DNA from: Shewanella abyssi
GTDB taxonomy: Bacteria; Pseudomonadota; Gammaproteobacteria; Enterobacterales; Shewanellaceae
Assembly: GCF_023284025.1 (NCBI RefSeq)
Contig: NZ_JAKIKR010000032.1
Location: forward strand, 1-56,249
DNA: 56,249 nt
Direction of reading: 5' to 3'
The stretch's first letter is position 1, and every line of letters begins with the position of its first letter. Below the pieces are notes generated by a model. That model was not told where the DNA came from. It worked only from the letters and a program-made list of their open reading frames with translations, and ran no database searches. Shown piece by piece: positions 1 through 7,954 of this stretch. The translations under genes were made by a program, and so were the position numbers.

Positions 1-195
1 CCGAATCTGCTAGGCAGACACTTCCTGAAAACGAGACGAATTATAGGGCGAGAATGCGAAGCTGACAAACTAGAATAATTCAACGCATTCATTAGTTTTA
101 CTAATGAATGCGTTGAATTATTCTAGTTTGTCAGCTTCGCATTCTCGCCCTATAATTCGTCTCGTTTTCAGGAAGTGTCTGCCTAGCAGATTCGG
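1..195. repeat. Perfect 96-bp inverted repeat (long hairpin) at window edge
   Basis: Bases 1-96 are the exact reverse complement of 100-195, with a 3-base TTT loop at 97-99. The repeat may extend left of the window, since its outer end is base 1. Each arm contains the promoter described at 128-156, so the palindrome presents two divergent copies. Perfect palindromes of this size are unstable in vivo, and fold-back joins at contig ends are a known assembly artefact, so the left arm may not be real. No transposase or terminal duplication is visible. Confidence 0.95.
128..156 (+). promoter_or_regulatory. Strong sigma70-type promoter inside the right arm
   Basis: TTGTCA at 128-133 (5 of 6 matches to the -35 consensus) is separated by exactly 17 bases from a perfect TATAAT at 151-156. 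A C/G-containing discriminator (TCGTCTCG) follows, as at many stable-RNA promoters. The predicted start is about 163. A mirror copy reads leftward from the left arm. Confidence 0.6.
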
Positions 196-335
196 AAACA
201 AAGAACTCTTAAACTTTGGTGGTTATCCACGGAAGTTACATCCCTGGTTCTTAGCTTGACTTCCTTCCTTCAATTTGTTGATTGCAAATCATATATTTTT
301 GCAGCCCGCTTACTTTTGTAAGCGGGCTTTTTTTT
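163..335 (+). ncRNA. Candidate small untranslated RNA, about 170 nt
   Basis: The span runs from the predicted start of the 128-156 promoter to an intrinsic terminator. It has no ATG-started reading frame. It can fold on itself: AGGAAGT (about 170) pairs with ACTTCCT (about 257), AAGAAC (about 202) pairs with GTTCTT (about 249), and GTGG-TTAT-CCAC forms an inner hairpin. Three GGA motifs are present, which could suggest CsrA binding, but no GacA-type upstream box was seen. It does not resemble 6S, 4.5S, RNase P, tmRNA, Spot 42 or a tRNA as I know them. It could instead be the tail of a transcript from beyond the window. Confidence 0.4.
303..335 (+). terminator. Intrinsic terminator
   Basis: A 10-bp perfect stem (303-312 with 319-328, AGCCCGCTTA/TAAGCGGGCT) with a 6-base loop is followed by a run of eight T. 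It reads rightward and ends whatever is transcribed from the left edge or from the 128-156 promoter. Confidence 0.9.
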
Positions 336-364
336 ATCTCATTTTTGCCACAGCTTAATAACAA

Positions 365-389
365 AAGCCCTGCTATTTAAACAGGGCTT
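365..389 (-). terminator. Terminator downstream of motY
   Basis: AAGCCCTG (365-372) pairs with CAGGGCTT (382-389). On the minus strand the hairpin is followed by TTTTG. It lies 28 bases past the motY stop codon. Confidence 0.75.
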
Positions 390-416
390 AGGATCGTGAT
401 ATGGCTATATGAATGC

Positions 417-1286
417 TTAGAGCGGTTTACTTATTCTAATCACTACTCTGCGGTTTCTTGCGCGCTCATCAATGCTCAGGTTTGATGCCACATGTCTGCG
501 CTCGCCATGACCCATGGTGTGAATACGACTTTGTGGAATACCGCTAGCCACAAACAACTCTTTCACTGAATCAGCACGCTGCAGCGACACCTTTTCATTA
601 GCGCTGCGGCCACCATAGCTATCGGTGTAAGCATCGATTAATACAAGATCAACGTTTTGGTCGTAGGCTAAATATTCTTTTACCTTGCTAATTTGTGCCT
701 TGGCATAACGCGTTAACTCCGTGCCACCCGACTCGTAAGTGAGTACTGTAAAGGCGATATCTTCAAAAGAGTAAGGCAGTAGCGTCGACAAGCAAGATTT
801 AAACTGCGCGTATTGGCGCCTAAAATTCACCGCAGACAAGCCAACCGCTATTTTATTACTCTCGTTGTACCAATCAGCATAATAAAAAGTCGGTTGCATG
901 CCGCTCTCAAGTTCGGCCAACATAGACCAAGCAGTATTACGCGGCACTTCACCACTAAAATACTTCTGATAGGTCAACTCAGTGATCTCTTTAGACACCA
1001 CACCAGGTCGCCATGGCGGTGCCATGCTCATCAACTTGGCCTCAGTGACTTGATCAGGTTTAACCCACATATCGAGAGTAAAGTTCAAATTATGATTTTT
1101 ACCCGCGATACTGGTAAAAACAGCTTTCCCGTAGGATGGAATATCGTGCTCAAGACGACACATTACCGGATTATTGCCGCTCACGCGCCACTGTGACTCT
1201 TCTAATGAAGCCACATATTGCTTTAGATCAGCACTAGCAAAAAAGGGGAAGCATAATAATGTCGCAAAAAGAACGCTAAGCCGCAT
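417..1286 (-). CDS. motY: MotY, sodium-driven flagellar motor T-ring protein
   Basis: This 289-residue protein starts with a signal peptide (MRLSVLFATLLCFPFFASA), so it is exported to the periplasm. The first half matches the MotY-specific domain and the C-terminal 110 residues form an OmpA-type peptidoglycan-binding domain (LVLIDAYTDSYGG, then DERARNRRVVI). MotY forms the T ring that anchors the PomA/PomB or MotA/MotB stator around the polar flagellar motor of Vibrio and Shewanella. The start at 1286 is chosen over an upstream alternative at 1403 because only it gives a clean signal peptide. It is divergent from rnt, the arrangement known for Vibrio motY. OmpA-like proteins are common, but length, domain order and neighbour make MotY the best call. 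Confidence 0.9.
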   Translation of the reverse strand: MRLSVLFATLLCFPFFASADLKQYVASLEESQWRVSGNNPVMCRLEHDIPSYGKAVFTSIAGKNHNLNFTLDMWVKPDQVTEAKLMSMAPPWRPGVVSKEITELTYQKYFSGEVPRNTAWSMLAELESGMQPTFYYADWYNESNKIAVGLSAVNFRRQYAQFKSCLSTLLPYSFEDIAFTVLTYESGGTELTRYAKAQISKVKEYLAYDQNVDLVLIDAYTDSYGGRSANEKVSLQRADSVKELFVASGIPQSRIHTMGHGERRHVASNLSIDERARNRRVVIRISKPL

Positions 1287-1426
1287 AAAACTACTCTCTA
1301 TAATTGAGTCACTACACTCTATCGGCACAAAATTATCTTTCTTTAGCCCATAAAACGACCAAACGCACATGACAGTCATTATCCATTGCCCCATAATAGG
1401 CACCTGCTAACTTTTTGGATAATTTA

Positions 1427-2119
1427 ATGACTGACACTTTCGACCCCAACAAATTGAAAAACCGCTTTCGAGGATACTTCCCAGTGGTTATCGATGTTGA
1501 AACAGCCGGGTTCAATTCAAAGACCGACGCGCTACTAGAAATTGCAGTCACTATGTTAAAGATGGATGACGACGGCGTAATCGGTTTAGATAAGACGCTG
1601 CATTATCACATAGAACCGTTCGAAGGCGCTAACCTCGAACCTGAAGCCTTGGCATTTAACGGTATAGATCCGACTAACCCGCTTCGTGGCGCTGTAAGTG
1701 AAAAAGAAGCCTTTTTAGAGATCTTCAAAGAGGTTAAAAAAGCCCAAAAAGCCTCTGAGTGTCATCGCAGTATTATTGTTGCCCATAATGCCGCATTCGA
1801 TCATGGTTTTGTCAGCCAAGCCATCGAGCGTAATGGCCTAAAACGCACCCCGTTCCACCCTTTCGCCACGTTCGACACTGCCGCACTCGCAGGTCTAGCC
1901 ATCGGCCAAACAGTATTAGCGAAGGCTTGCGCCATGGCAGGCATTCCGTTTGATAACCGTGAAGCACACTCAGCGTTATATGACACAGAGCGCACTGCGG
2001 AACTATTTTGCTTAATCGTCAACCGCTGGAAGTCACTCGGCGGCTGGCCATACATCGCCGATGAGTCTGAGACTGAGTCAGAAGATGTGGCGGAAGTAGA
2101 AGCTAAGCCTGCAGCCTAA
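1427..2119 (+). CDS. rnt: Ribonuclease T
   Basis: This 230-residue 3'-to-5' exoribonuclease trims the CCA end of tRNA and matures 5S and 23S rRNA and other small stable RNAs. DEDD exonuclease motifs are visible: the first acidic pair at D23 and E25 (VIDVETAG), a second motif in [12 protein letters not shown], and the DEDDh end in [15 protein letters not shown]. Length and numbering match Escherichia coli RNase T. The ATG at 1427 is preferred over a TTG four codons earlier because it gives the usual N-terminus. The C-terminal 20 residues are acidic and variable. It is divergent from motY with about 140 bases between starts, and a terminator follows at 2151. Confidence 0.96.
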   Translation: MTDTFDPNKLKNRFRGYFPVVIDVETAGFNSKTDALLEIAVTMLKMDDDGVIGLDKTLHYHIEPFEGANLEPEALAFNGIDPTNPLRGAVSEKEAFLEIFKEVKKAQKASECHRSIIVAHNAAFDHGFVSQAIERNGLKRTPFHPFATFDTAALAGLAIGQTVLAKACAMAGIPFDNREAHSALYDTERTAELFCLIVNRWKSLGGWPYIADESETESEDVAEVEAKPAA

Positions 2120-2150
2120 TCGTAAAGTTAGTTTTCATCGCCAAATTTAA

Positions 2151-2175
2151 AAGCCGCAAATAGTGCGGCTTTTTT
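2151..2175 (+). terminator. Terminator downstream of rnt
   Basis: AAGCCGCA (2151-2158) pairs with TGCGGCTT (2164-2171), followed by a T run. Confidence 0.85.
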
Positions 2176-2260
2176 ATGTTTGAAATATAGAGGTGAGCTA
2201 ACCTCTTAGGTAGGAGTGAGCGAACATCACAACAGAATAAAGTCTACTCTTCCCGCATAT

Positions 2261-3136
2261 TCATGACGAAGGCGTATGATTTTCTAACCACGTTAAGGGA
2301 TGCTGCCACAAATGACTCGCTTTGCGACTAAAAAACTTCATATGCCCTATTTCACCTAAATTGTTTGCTTCAGGCGATAAGGTCATTGTTGCAGCATTCA
2401 TATTTTCAAACACAGCCAACATATCTGCCACGTTGATATCAATAGCAATATCATCATCGGTTGCATTCACCCACAATGACGGTGTCGAAAGCGTATTGTA
2501 CAGGTGAGTATGTATCGATTTTCCAAAAGCTGTTTTTACATAACCCTGACCATTGCACCAATGGCGCCATTGTTGGGCAACGCCTTTAGGTAGAGGCTCT
2601 CCCATGCCAAGCAACTGCGATTTAGTATGACCAAAAAGCAAGTTACTCACAGGGATAAATAGATTCATAAAAAAATAAGCTTTTAAGGCGTAAGGCATTT
2701 TCATGTTTTTTAACTGACCGGAAGAGCTCGCAAAAGTGAAGATTGAATTGAGATCTCTGGCATTGTGCATTAAACCAACCAATTGCCCACCCGCACTGTG
2801 ACCAATTAAATGATAAGCACTATCTGGATACCTTGTTTTGAGGAACTCAAGAATGGCAGGCATATCTTGTTCGCCCCAACACTGCAATGTAGCATTGCTA
2901 GCACTAACTTTACCCGATAATGACAGTCCAATACCGCGGTTATCAAAAGTGATTACGGCATATCCATGCGCAGCTAAAAACTCAGCAAAACCTTTGTAAA
3001 ACTGCTGCGAGATCCCAGTGGCAGGGCCGATCAATATCGCCGCTTTCACCTTACCGCTGGGTTTAAATAGGGTGGCAGCAAGTTTGTAATCGTCTTGGCA
3101 ATAAACCTCTACGTCATCGATGGAAAAATCATTCAT
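2261..3136 (-). CDS. Alpha/beta hydrolase family protein
   Basis: This 291-residue soluble protein has an alpha/beta hydrolase fold. The nucleophile elbow is GHSAGG (near residue 114), the TFDNRGIGLS strand-turn is near residue 63, and a likely catalytic histidine lies in GEIGHMKFF near the C-terminus. It resembles the COG4757-type predicted hydrolases. The substrate is unknown; esterase, thioesterase or lipase activity would be a guess. There is no signal peptide. It converges on rnt with the terminator at 2151 between them and appears to be a single-gene unit. The ATG at 3136 gives an N-terminus that begins directly with the first strand, and no strong ribosome-binding site is visible. Confidence 0.8.
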   Translation of the reverse strand: MNDFSIDDVEVYCQDDYKLAATLFKPSGKVKAAILIGPATGISQQFYKGFAEFLAAHGYAVITFDNRGIGLSLSGKVSASNATLQCWGEQDMPAILEFLKTRYPDSAYHLIGHSAGGQLVGLMHNARDLNSIFTFASSSGQLKNMKMPYALKAYFFMNLFIPVSNLLFGHTKSQLLGMGEPLPKGVAQQWRHWCNGQGYVKTAFGKSIHTHLYNTLSTPSLWVNATDDDIAIDINVADMLAVFENMNAATMTLSPEANNLGEIGHMKFFSRKASHLWQHPLTWLENHTPSS

Positions 3137-3334
3137 TTCAAGCCCGTTAAAGATCGTAACATTTTAACAACACTACAGCAGAGGTCATACCAGCTGCAAC
3201 TTTTTTAATATACGGCATGGGACCTTTGGATCTTAAATGCGGTAAACCCCAGTAAACTGGATCAGTAGTAAAATTTGGCTGTGTTTATAAATTTGTGCCA
3301 TTTCTCATTAATATTAAAACCTGGGAATGACAGC

Positions 3335-3393
3335 AATCTCCCCCATTGGAAATTTAGCTTCTCAGAAATTTCTAACGGGGCGCTGAGGAATTG
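3335..3393. repeat. Dispersed repeat, copy 1
   Basis: It begins AATCTCCCCC and ends GGGGCGCTGAGGAATTG, with an inner TTGGAAATTTAGCTTCTCAG. A second copy at 5374-5431 has the same ends and middle with scattered substitutions. C-rich and G-rich ends let the element fold. It is probably a REP-like intergenic repeat of this genus. Confidence 0.7.
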
Positions 3394-3464
3394 ACTCTTA
3401 TGAAATCAAGTCATTCAGTGATAACTTAACCCAAAGTGGTTCCAATTGCCTGCGGCAGGCGTAT

Positions 3465-3554
3465 GTGTAGATACAGCTGAGACTCGCCGCAAGCACATCC
3501 TTGTGGGCTCAACGAAAACGTCCCTGTTTTCGACGGCCTCAACCGTATCTACAC
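3465..3554. repeat. 90-bp element bounded by imperfect inverted repeats
   Basis: GTGTAGATAC at 3465-3474 is repeated inverted as GTATCTACAC at 3545-3554, and the similarity continues inward (AGCTGAGAC against GGTTGAGGC). The centre contains the inner palindrome CGAAAACGTCCCTGTTTTCG. It sits about 70 bases beyond the dispersed repeat, so the two may form one composite element. Confidence 0.6.
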
Positions 3555-4213
3555 TGGGTTTGAAAAGCGTAAATTATCGGCATTTGTGCTTTTAATTTTA
3601 AAACACTGATTTGGAAGCTGACTTCTTAAGTAACAGAAAACATCAACTCCCCATCGAAGTTGCCGAAATACGTTGGAATCAATCGCGTGATAAATGAAGC
3701 CATCCACAATAAACCAACAATACAATTAGGTATAGATGGCTCGATTTACTCCGTCGAGGCCAAGACCTGTAATTGATAGGGAGCCACCATTCATTGAGCT
3801 TTCGATTGCTGAAAATAAACTCTGCCGGCGAGTTTTGTGCATTAACGGGGTGACAAGCGATAGGCATTTTGATAAAACTAGTTTCGCATTCATGGCATTA
3901 ATCCGTGGTTATTTTTGTTTGACGATAGATTTGTTCACCAAATACCATGAACCTTCCCTTCTACTTTATATCTTATTGTTTAGAATTGATATTTCGTGGA
4001 GCAACATCAAGCTCAGCCCCTTTACCGCATGAGCTTTTTACGAAAAAACGCATGTAGCTTACTGTTGAGATCTAGAGTTATTATTCTTTCTTTTCTAGTT
4101 TCTGCTGGATATAAGTTGAGCGGTTTACCTTTTTGATTTTCTATGAAATACTGGCTGTATCTTTTGATAAAGTAGTGCGAAGGATCTAATTTTATTTAAC
4201 TAAGGATAGTGTA

Positions 4214-4372
4214 ATGAAAATTTCAGTAAGTCTAATCTCTTTATTGTTTGTTGCTATAATTGGCAGCGCGTTTATTAGCGACAGGGCAATTGCTAAAGAT
4301 ACTAACTATAATATTCAAAATACTGAACACTGTCCATGGAAGGAGCCATGGAAGTGCAGGAATGATCTTTAA
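4214..4372 (+). CDS. Small secreted peptide with two cysteines (52 residues)
   Basis: The ATG at 4214 has an AAGGA ribosome-binding site at about 4202. The product starts with a typical signal peptide (MKISVSLISLLFVAII, cut predicted after AIA at residue 27). That leaves a 25-residue mature peptide ending HCPWKEPWKCRNDL, where two cysteines bracket a PWK-E-PWK repeat. A 10-bp hairpin follows at 4399-4423. I do not recognise the family. A good start signal, signal peptide and hairpin argue that it is real; the short length and isolated position argue caution. A small periplasmic or secreted disulfide peptide is the best description. Confidence 0.55.
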   Translation: MKISVSLISLLFVAIIGSAFISDRAIAKDTNYNIQNTEHCPWKEPWKCRNDL

Positions 4373-4398
4373 AACATCTGATTTAAAAAAATAAAGGT

Positions 4399-4423
4399 AT
4401 GAGCTAATTATTTATTAGCTCAT
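4399..4423 (+). terminator. Hairpin after the small secreted peptide gene
   Basis: ATGAGCTAAT (4399-4408) pairs with ATTAGCTCAT (4414-4423). It is A/T-rich and has no long T run, so termination is plausible but not certain. Confidence 0.5.
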
Positions 4424-4648
4424 ATATAAACCATATCAATTTTTATAAAGACAACGAAGACATATATGGACGCTCCCGTACTGTCAGGGCTAACGCATGA
4501 TCACTACCTGAGCCAGGGCATATATTTGAGTTATTCAGGTACGGGCATAACAACCTCCTACTTCAGCAATAACTTAAAGCTTAGTAAGAGGGGTATAATG
4601 TGCAATTAGGTATGCCTTGATTTACTACGCGCGGTCTATCCTTAACTA
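4424..4648. other. Short intergenic stretch with weak inverted repeat
   Basis: CCCGTAC at 4475-4481 and GTACGGG at 4539-4545 bound a 71-base segment that may be a mobile-element remnant. CAATTAGGT...TGATTTACT at 4603-4626 resembles 3723-3750. Nothing else is evident. Confidence 0.4.
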
Positions 4649-4996
4649 TTATGTTTTATTTTTACCGCTGAAATAGAATCCAGTTATTGCACCTGTCAAT
4701 GTACCAATAAATGCCAATACTTCGCTGAAATGTTCACTACTGCCTGTAGTTACCATCATGATAGCTGTAGCCATTATATAAATAGCCAACAAAGGGCCTG
4801 TTCTATTTTTAAGTCTTGATGACATAGGCTCAATTTTACAATGCCCTTTACATACCGAACACACCAATCCATGCGCAGGACTATGTTTTAATATGAAATT
4901 CCGGCGTGCACAAATAGCGCAAGAGCTATCATCTATACCATTTTCACAAGTACCAGTTCCAGAACAGTGTTTACAATCGTGATAAGTTTCAGTCAT
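4649..4996 (-). CDS. Small zinc-finger membrane protein with DnaJ-like cysteine motifs
   Basis: This 115-residue protein has an N-terminal cysteine-rich half with CKHCSGTGTC, CAIC and CSVCKGHC, resembling the CXXCXGXG zinc-binding repeats of DnaJ, although no J domain is present. Two hydrophobic segments follow (LLAIYIMATAIMMVT and VLAFIGTLTGAITGFYF), so the C-terminal half is in the membrane and the zinc finger is probably cytoplasmic. The start at 4996 has a strong GAGGGA ribosome-binding site; an upstream start at 5071 is less likely. The function is unknown. It lies alone between repeats. A role as a membrane-linked chaperone-like or redox-sensing protein would be inference only. Confidence 0.65.
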   Translation of the reverse strand: MTETYHDCKHCSGTGTCENGIDDSSCAICARRNFILKHSPAHGLVCSVCKGHCKIEPMSSRLKNRTGPLLAIYIMATAIMMVTTGSSEHFSEVLAFIGTLTGAITGFYFSGKNKT

Positions 4997-5373
4997 ACGC
5001 TCCCTCGGATGAAAACATAACATCTTAGTATTTATGAGTTGTGCTGTCTGCAAGACATTGGCCGCTGCCACATCCAGATGAGTTGATATGCCTTATGCTA
5101 TAGGAGTTTGCTTTTTTTCGGTAGTCGTTTTTTTAAGCTGTATGATGATAATTACTTGATATGATTTGAAGTTTGCTCGCTCAATTGGCCCTCTTTAACA
5201 TCTGTGATGAGTGTTTACACCTTTTAGCACCTATTTATATGCCTTTACGAGTACAGCGTCCCTGATATCTCACTACACTCGTAGCACGGCTCATACAGCC
5301 GTGCAGATAAAAAAGTCAATAACAATCAGTGCATATCGGAATCAAGAGTTAACAAGCCAAATGTGCAGACACC

Positions 5374-5431
5374 AATCTCCCCCGTTGGAAGTTTCGCTTC
5401 TCAGAAGAAGCGCCGGGGCGCTGAGGGATTG
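5374..5431. repeat. Dispersed repeat, copy 2
   Basis: AATCTCCCCC...GGGGCGCTGAGGGATTG matches the copy at 3335-3393. Here an inner hairpin is better preserved (CGCTTCT-CAG-AAGAAGCG). About 30 bases on, AAGGGGTA...TACCCCTT forms a further stem (5434-5459). Confidence 0.7.
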
Positions 5432-5646
5432 TCAAGGGGTACAAGCGCTTTACCCCTTGGCTCGGGTGTGGGCGAAGCACCACGACTTTAATTTCTGTTT
5501 TGACTTTAAAAACTACAAGCTGATATAGCAGCCAAATCATATTGAGTCAGCAACTAACTACCTTTAGGCAAAACATCAAAAACGAAGTTTGATAAAAATG
5601 GCTAACACTAATAGCCAAACATGAGTCATAAATCGCAGACACAAAA

Positions 5647-5668
5647 AAGCCGCGTTTAATCGCGGCTT
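5647..5668 (-). terminator. Terminator downstream of the peroxiredoxin gene
   Basis: AAGCCGCG (5647-5654) pairs with CGCGGCTT (5661-5668). On the minus strand a T run follows. Confidence 0.8.
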
Positions 5669-5670
5669 CT

Positions 5671-5698
5671 CTAACAACTAATAGCTAACAACTAACAG
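5671..5698. repeat. 14-bp tandem repeat, two copies
   Basis: CTAACAACTAATAG and CTAACAACTAACAG lie back to back between the peroxiredoxin stop codon and its terminator, followed by a partial third unit (CTAAAC). Confidence 0.8.
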
Positions 5699-5711
5699 CT
5701 AAACGCAAATA

Positions 5712-6317
5712 TTATAGCTTATCTGCATTGTCGCTTAGGTAAGACGCTACACCTTCTGCTGTTGCGTCCATGCCCTTGTCGCCTTTTTCCCAACCAGCAG
5801 GACAAACATCACCGTGCTCTTCGTGGAATTGAAGTGCATCGATCATACGAAGCATTTCATCAACGTTACGACCTAGTGGAAGATCGTTAACCACTTGATG
5901 ACGAACTTGACCTTCTTTGTCGATAAGGAAAGAACCACGGAAGGCAACACCGGCTTCTGGATGCTCAACATCGTATGCTTTACAGATTTCGTGCTTAACA
6001 TCTGCAACCAAGGTGTACTGAACTTGGCCAATACCACCTTTGTCGATAGGAGTGTTACGCCATGCATTATGAGTAAACTGAGAATCGATAGAAACACCAA
6101 TCACTTCAACGCCACGCTTTTTGAACTCGTCCATGCGGTGATCGAAAGCGATCAACTCTGAAGGACATACAAATGTAAAGTCTAGTGGGTAGAAGAATAA
6201 GACGGTTGGCTTACCCTTGATTGCTTCAGACAAGTTAAAGGTATCTACAATTTCACCATTACCAAGTACCGCAGCAGCAGTAAAATCAGGAGCCGGACGG
6301 CCTACTAATACACTCAT
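5712..6317 (-). CDS. Typical 2-Cys peroxiredoxin (AhpC/TSA family)
   Basis: This 201-residue cytoplasmic peroxidase reduces hydrogen peroxide, organic hydroperoxides or peroxynitrite. The peroxidatic cysteine is C51 in FTFVCPSE and the resolving cysteine is in GDVCPAGW near residue 172, so it acts as a dimer with an intersubunit disulfide. The GGIGQ loop and C-terminal YL resemble the GGLG and YF motifs of peroxiredoxins sensitive to overoxidation. The start has GGAG-type spacing (GGAGAAATAAA before the ATG). It stands alone with its own terminator. No OxyR site was recognised in the upstream 300 bases. The electron donor (AhpF or thioredoxin) cannot be told from this window. Confidence 0.93.
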   Translation of the reverse strand: MSVLVGRPAPDFTAAAVLGNGEIVDTFNLSEAIKGKPTVLFFYPLDFTFVCPSELIAFDHRMDEFKKRGVEVIGVSIDSQFTHNAWRNTPIDKGGIGQVQYTLVADVKHEICKAYDVEHPEAGVAFRGSFLIDKEGQVRHQVVNDLPLGRNVDEMLRMIDALQFHEEHGDVCPAGWEKGDKGMDATAEGVASYLSDNADKL

Positions 6318-6634
6318 TTTATTTCTCCATCTATGGATTGCTAAAAACGCTGGTTCGTTTTAAATCTAAAGGCATTATAGGCAGTGTTTTAGTTCACACA
6401 AGCTATTTGAGATCAATATCACCTTTTTAGATCATTATTCTGTTAACTGACTACTATGCCGCCAGCATCTCCTTATTAGCGGTGCTGATATTTACACTTT
6501 ATACGCAATTAAGGCTACAGCGAGTTCACAATTCACATCGAAATCAAGATATAGCACAGTGGTACTGGACATCCGTGCTGTTAACAGGCAAAAATAGCCA
6601 CAACTTTAAATATAAGAAAAAGATTAACCATATT
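6318..6634. other. Divergent intergenic region
   Basis: This 317-base gap carries the promoters of the divergent peroxiredoxin and antiporter genes. A reading frame in phase with the antiporter extends back to 6482, but the extension is not hydrophobic and the family start is at 6635. No clear operator was seen. Confidence 0.5.
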
Positions 6635-7954
6635 ATGAACGCTGTCGTCATTGCCGTTTGCTTAATGCTGGGCTTAAGCCTGGCTCGAGTAAATGTAGTT
6701 ATCGCTCTTACCATTAGTGCACTCGTTGCAGGTTTAGTGGGTGGGATGGGATTACAACAAACTGTTGATGCCTTTAATACCGGTTTAGGTGGGGGAGCTC
6801 AAATTGCCCTTAGCTACGCATTGCTGGGCGCTTTCGCGGTAGCCTTGTCTCATTCTGGGCTCACTACGCTTATCTCTCGCAAGATGATTAGCGCTTTAGG
6901 TAAAGAACAATCTAGCCAAAACATCAAAATAGTGCGTTGGGCATTGCTATTAGCCATTTTAACGATGGCAATATCATCACAGAATATTTTGCCTATTCAC
7001 ATTGCGTTCATTCCTATTTTGATCCCGCCATTATTACACTTGATGTCAAAACTGTCGCTCGATAGACGTTTGGTTGCTTGTGTACTGACATTCGGCCTAG
7101 TAACCACCTATATGATATTACCAGTGGGTTTTGGCGGCATTTTCCTCAACGATATATTGCTAGCAAATCTTAACAATAATGGCTTAGAAGCGGTTCGTTC
7201 TCAGATCCCACAGGCAATGTTACTGCCCGCTTTAGGCATGATCACTGGTCTATTGATTGCGGTGTTTATCACTTATAGAAAACCAAGAGAATATAAAGAG
7301 CAGTTAATCCTCATTGCAGAGCCAGAGGAAGGGGTCAATAAGCGTAATATCGCCATCGCGATGATTGCGATTGCCGCCACCTTGGTCACTCAACTTTATA
7401 CGAACTCAATGATTTTCGGTGCACTAGTCGGCTTTATTATCTTTAGCTTCTCAGGTGCGCTTAAACATGTCGCCGACCAAGATGTATTTAACCAAGGCGT
7501 GCGCATGATGGCCAATATCGGCTTTATCATGATCTCTGCTGCAGGTTTTGCCGCGGTAGTAAAAGAGACGGGGGATGTGAGTACATTGGTGACATCTCTT
7601 AGCGACATCATCGGTGATAATAAAGCACTCGCTGCTTTCTTAATGTTACTGGTGGGACTGCTTATTACCATGGGGATAGGCTCGTCTTTCTCAACGATCC
7701 CGATTATTGCCACTATATACGTGCCGTTAGCACTGACTTTTGGTTTCTCTGTTGCAGCAACGATTGCCTTAGTGGGCACAGCAGCAGCGTTAGGTGATGC
7801 AGGTTCTCCAGCGTCCGACTCAACCTTGGGCCCGACGGCGGGTCTGAATGCTGATGGCCAACACGACCATATTAGAGACAGTGTTATTCCAACATTCATT
7901 CACTACAACATTCCGCTACTCGTGTTTGGTTGGATTGCCGCCATGGTGCTCTAG
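6635..7954 (+). CDS. Na+/H+ antiporter family transporter (YuiF/COG2056 type)
   Basis: This 439-residue polytopic inner-membrane protein has about eleven to twelve hydrophobic segments. An N-terminal segment typical of this family ([20 protein letters not shown]) is followed by the NhaC-like core. The conserved loop [19 protein letters not shown] near residue 385 and [15 protein letters not shown] near the end are characteristic. Related proteins have been annotated as Na+/H+ antiporters or amino-acid transporters, so the substrate is uncertain. The start at 6635 matches the family N-terminus. The stop codon directly abuts the 8-bp tandem repeat at 7955, and the last codons (GTG CTC TAG) resemble the repeat unit itself. 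Confidence 0.85.
   Translation: MNAVVIAVCLMLGLSLARVNVVIALTISALVAGLVGGMGLQQTVDAFNTGLGGGAQIALSYALLGAFAVALSHSGLTTLISRKMISALGKEQSSQNIKIVRWALLLAILTMAISSQNILPIHIAFIPILIPPLLHLMSKLSLDRRLVACVLTFGLVTTYMILPVGFGGIFLNDILLANLNNNGLEAVRSQIPQAMLLPALGMITGLLIAVFITYRKPREYKEQLILIAEPEEGVNKRNIAIAMIAIAATLVTQLYTNSMIFGALVGFIIFSFSGALKHVADQDVFNQGVRMMANIGFIMISAAGFAAVVKETGDVSTLVTSLSDIIGDNKALAAFLMLLVGLLITMGIGSSFSTIPIIATIYVPLALTFGFSVAATIALVGTAAALGDAGSPASDSTLGPTAGLNADGQHDHIRDSVIPTFIHYNIPLLVFGWIAAMVL

Larger units (their letters stand above)
3137..4213. other. Gene-poor, repeat-bearing stretch
   Basis: No convincing protein gene is visible. The stretch holds a copy of a dispersed repeat (3335-3393), a region bounded by inverted repeats (3465-3554), and at 3723-3750 a sequence resembling 4603-4626. 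A 98-codon frame at 3736-4032 has no recognisable domain and looks fortuitous or like a mobile-gene remnant. The composition is AT-rich. It reads as a landing site for small repeats. Confidence 0.6.
4997..5711. other. Gene-poor stretch upstream of the peroxiredoxin terminator
   Basis: It holds the second copy of the dispersed repeat (5374-5431) and a short tandem repeat (5671-5698). A 105-codon frame at 5211-5528 runs through the repeat and has no protein-like features, so I do not call it a gene. Confidence 0.6.

Noticed and set aside
221..229. Near DnaA box TTATCCACG
   Set aside because: Single site with a mismatch; better explained as the inner hairpin GTGG-TTAT-CCAC of the candidate RNA.
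163..335. CsrB/RsmY-type RNA
   Set aside because: Only three GGA motifs and no GacA-type upstream box; kept as an unassigned candidate RNA only.
3736..4032. 98-codon open frame
   Set aside because: No ribosome-binding site, domain, or compositional support; lies in repeat-bearing DNA.
5211..5528. 105-codon open frame
   Set aside because: It runs through the dispersed repeat, and such repeat-derived frames are common false genes.
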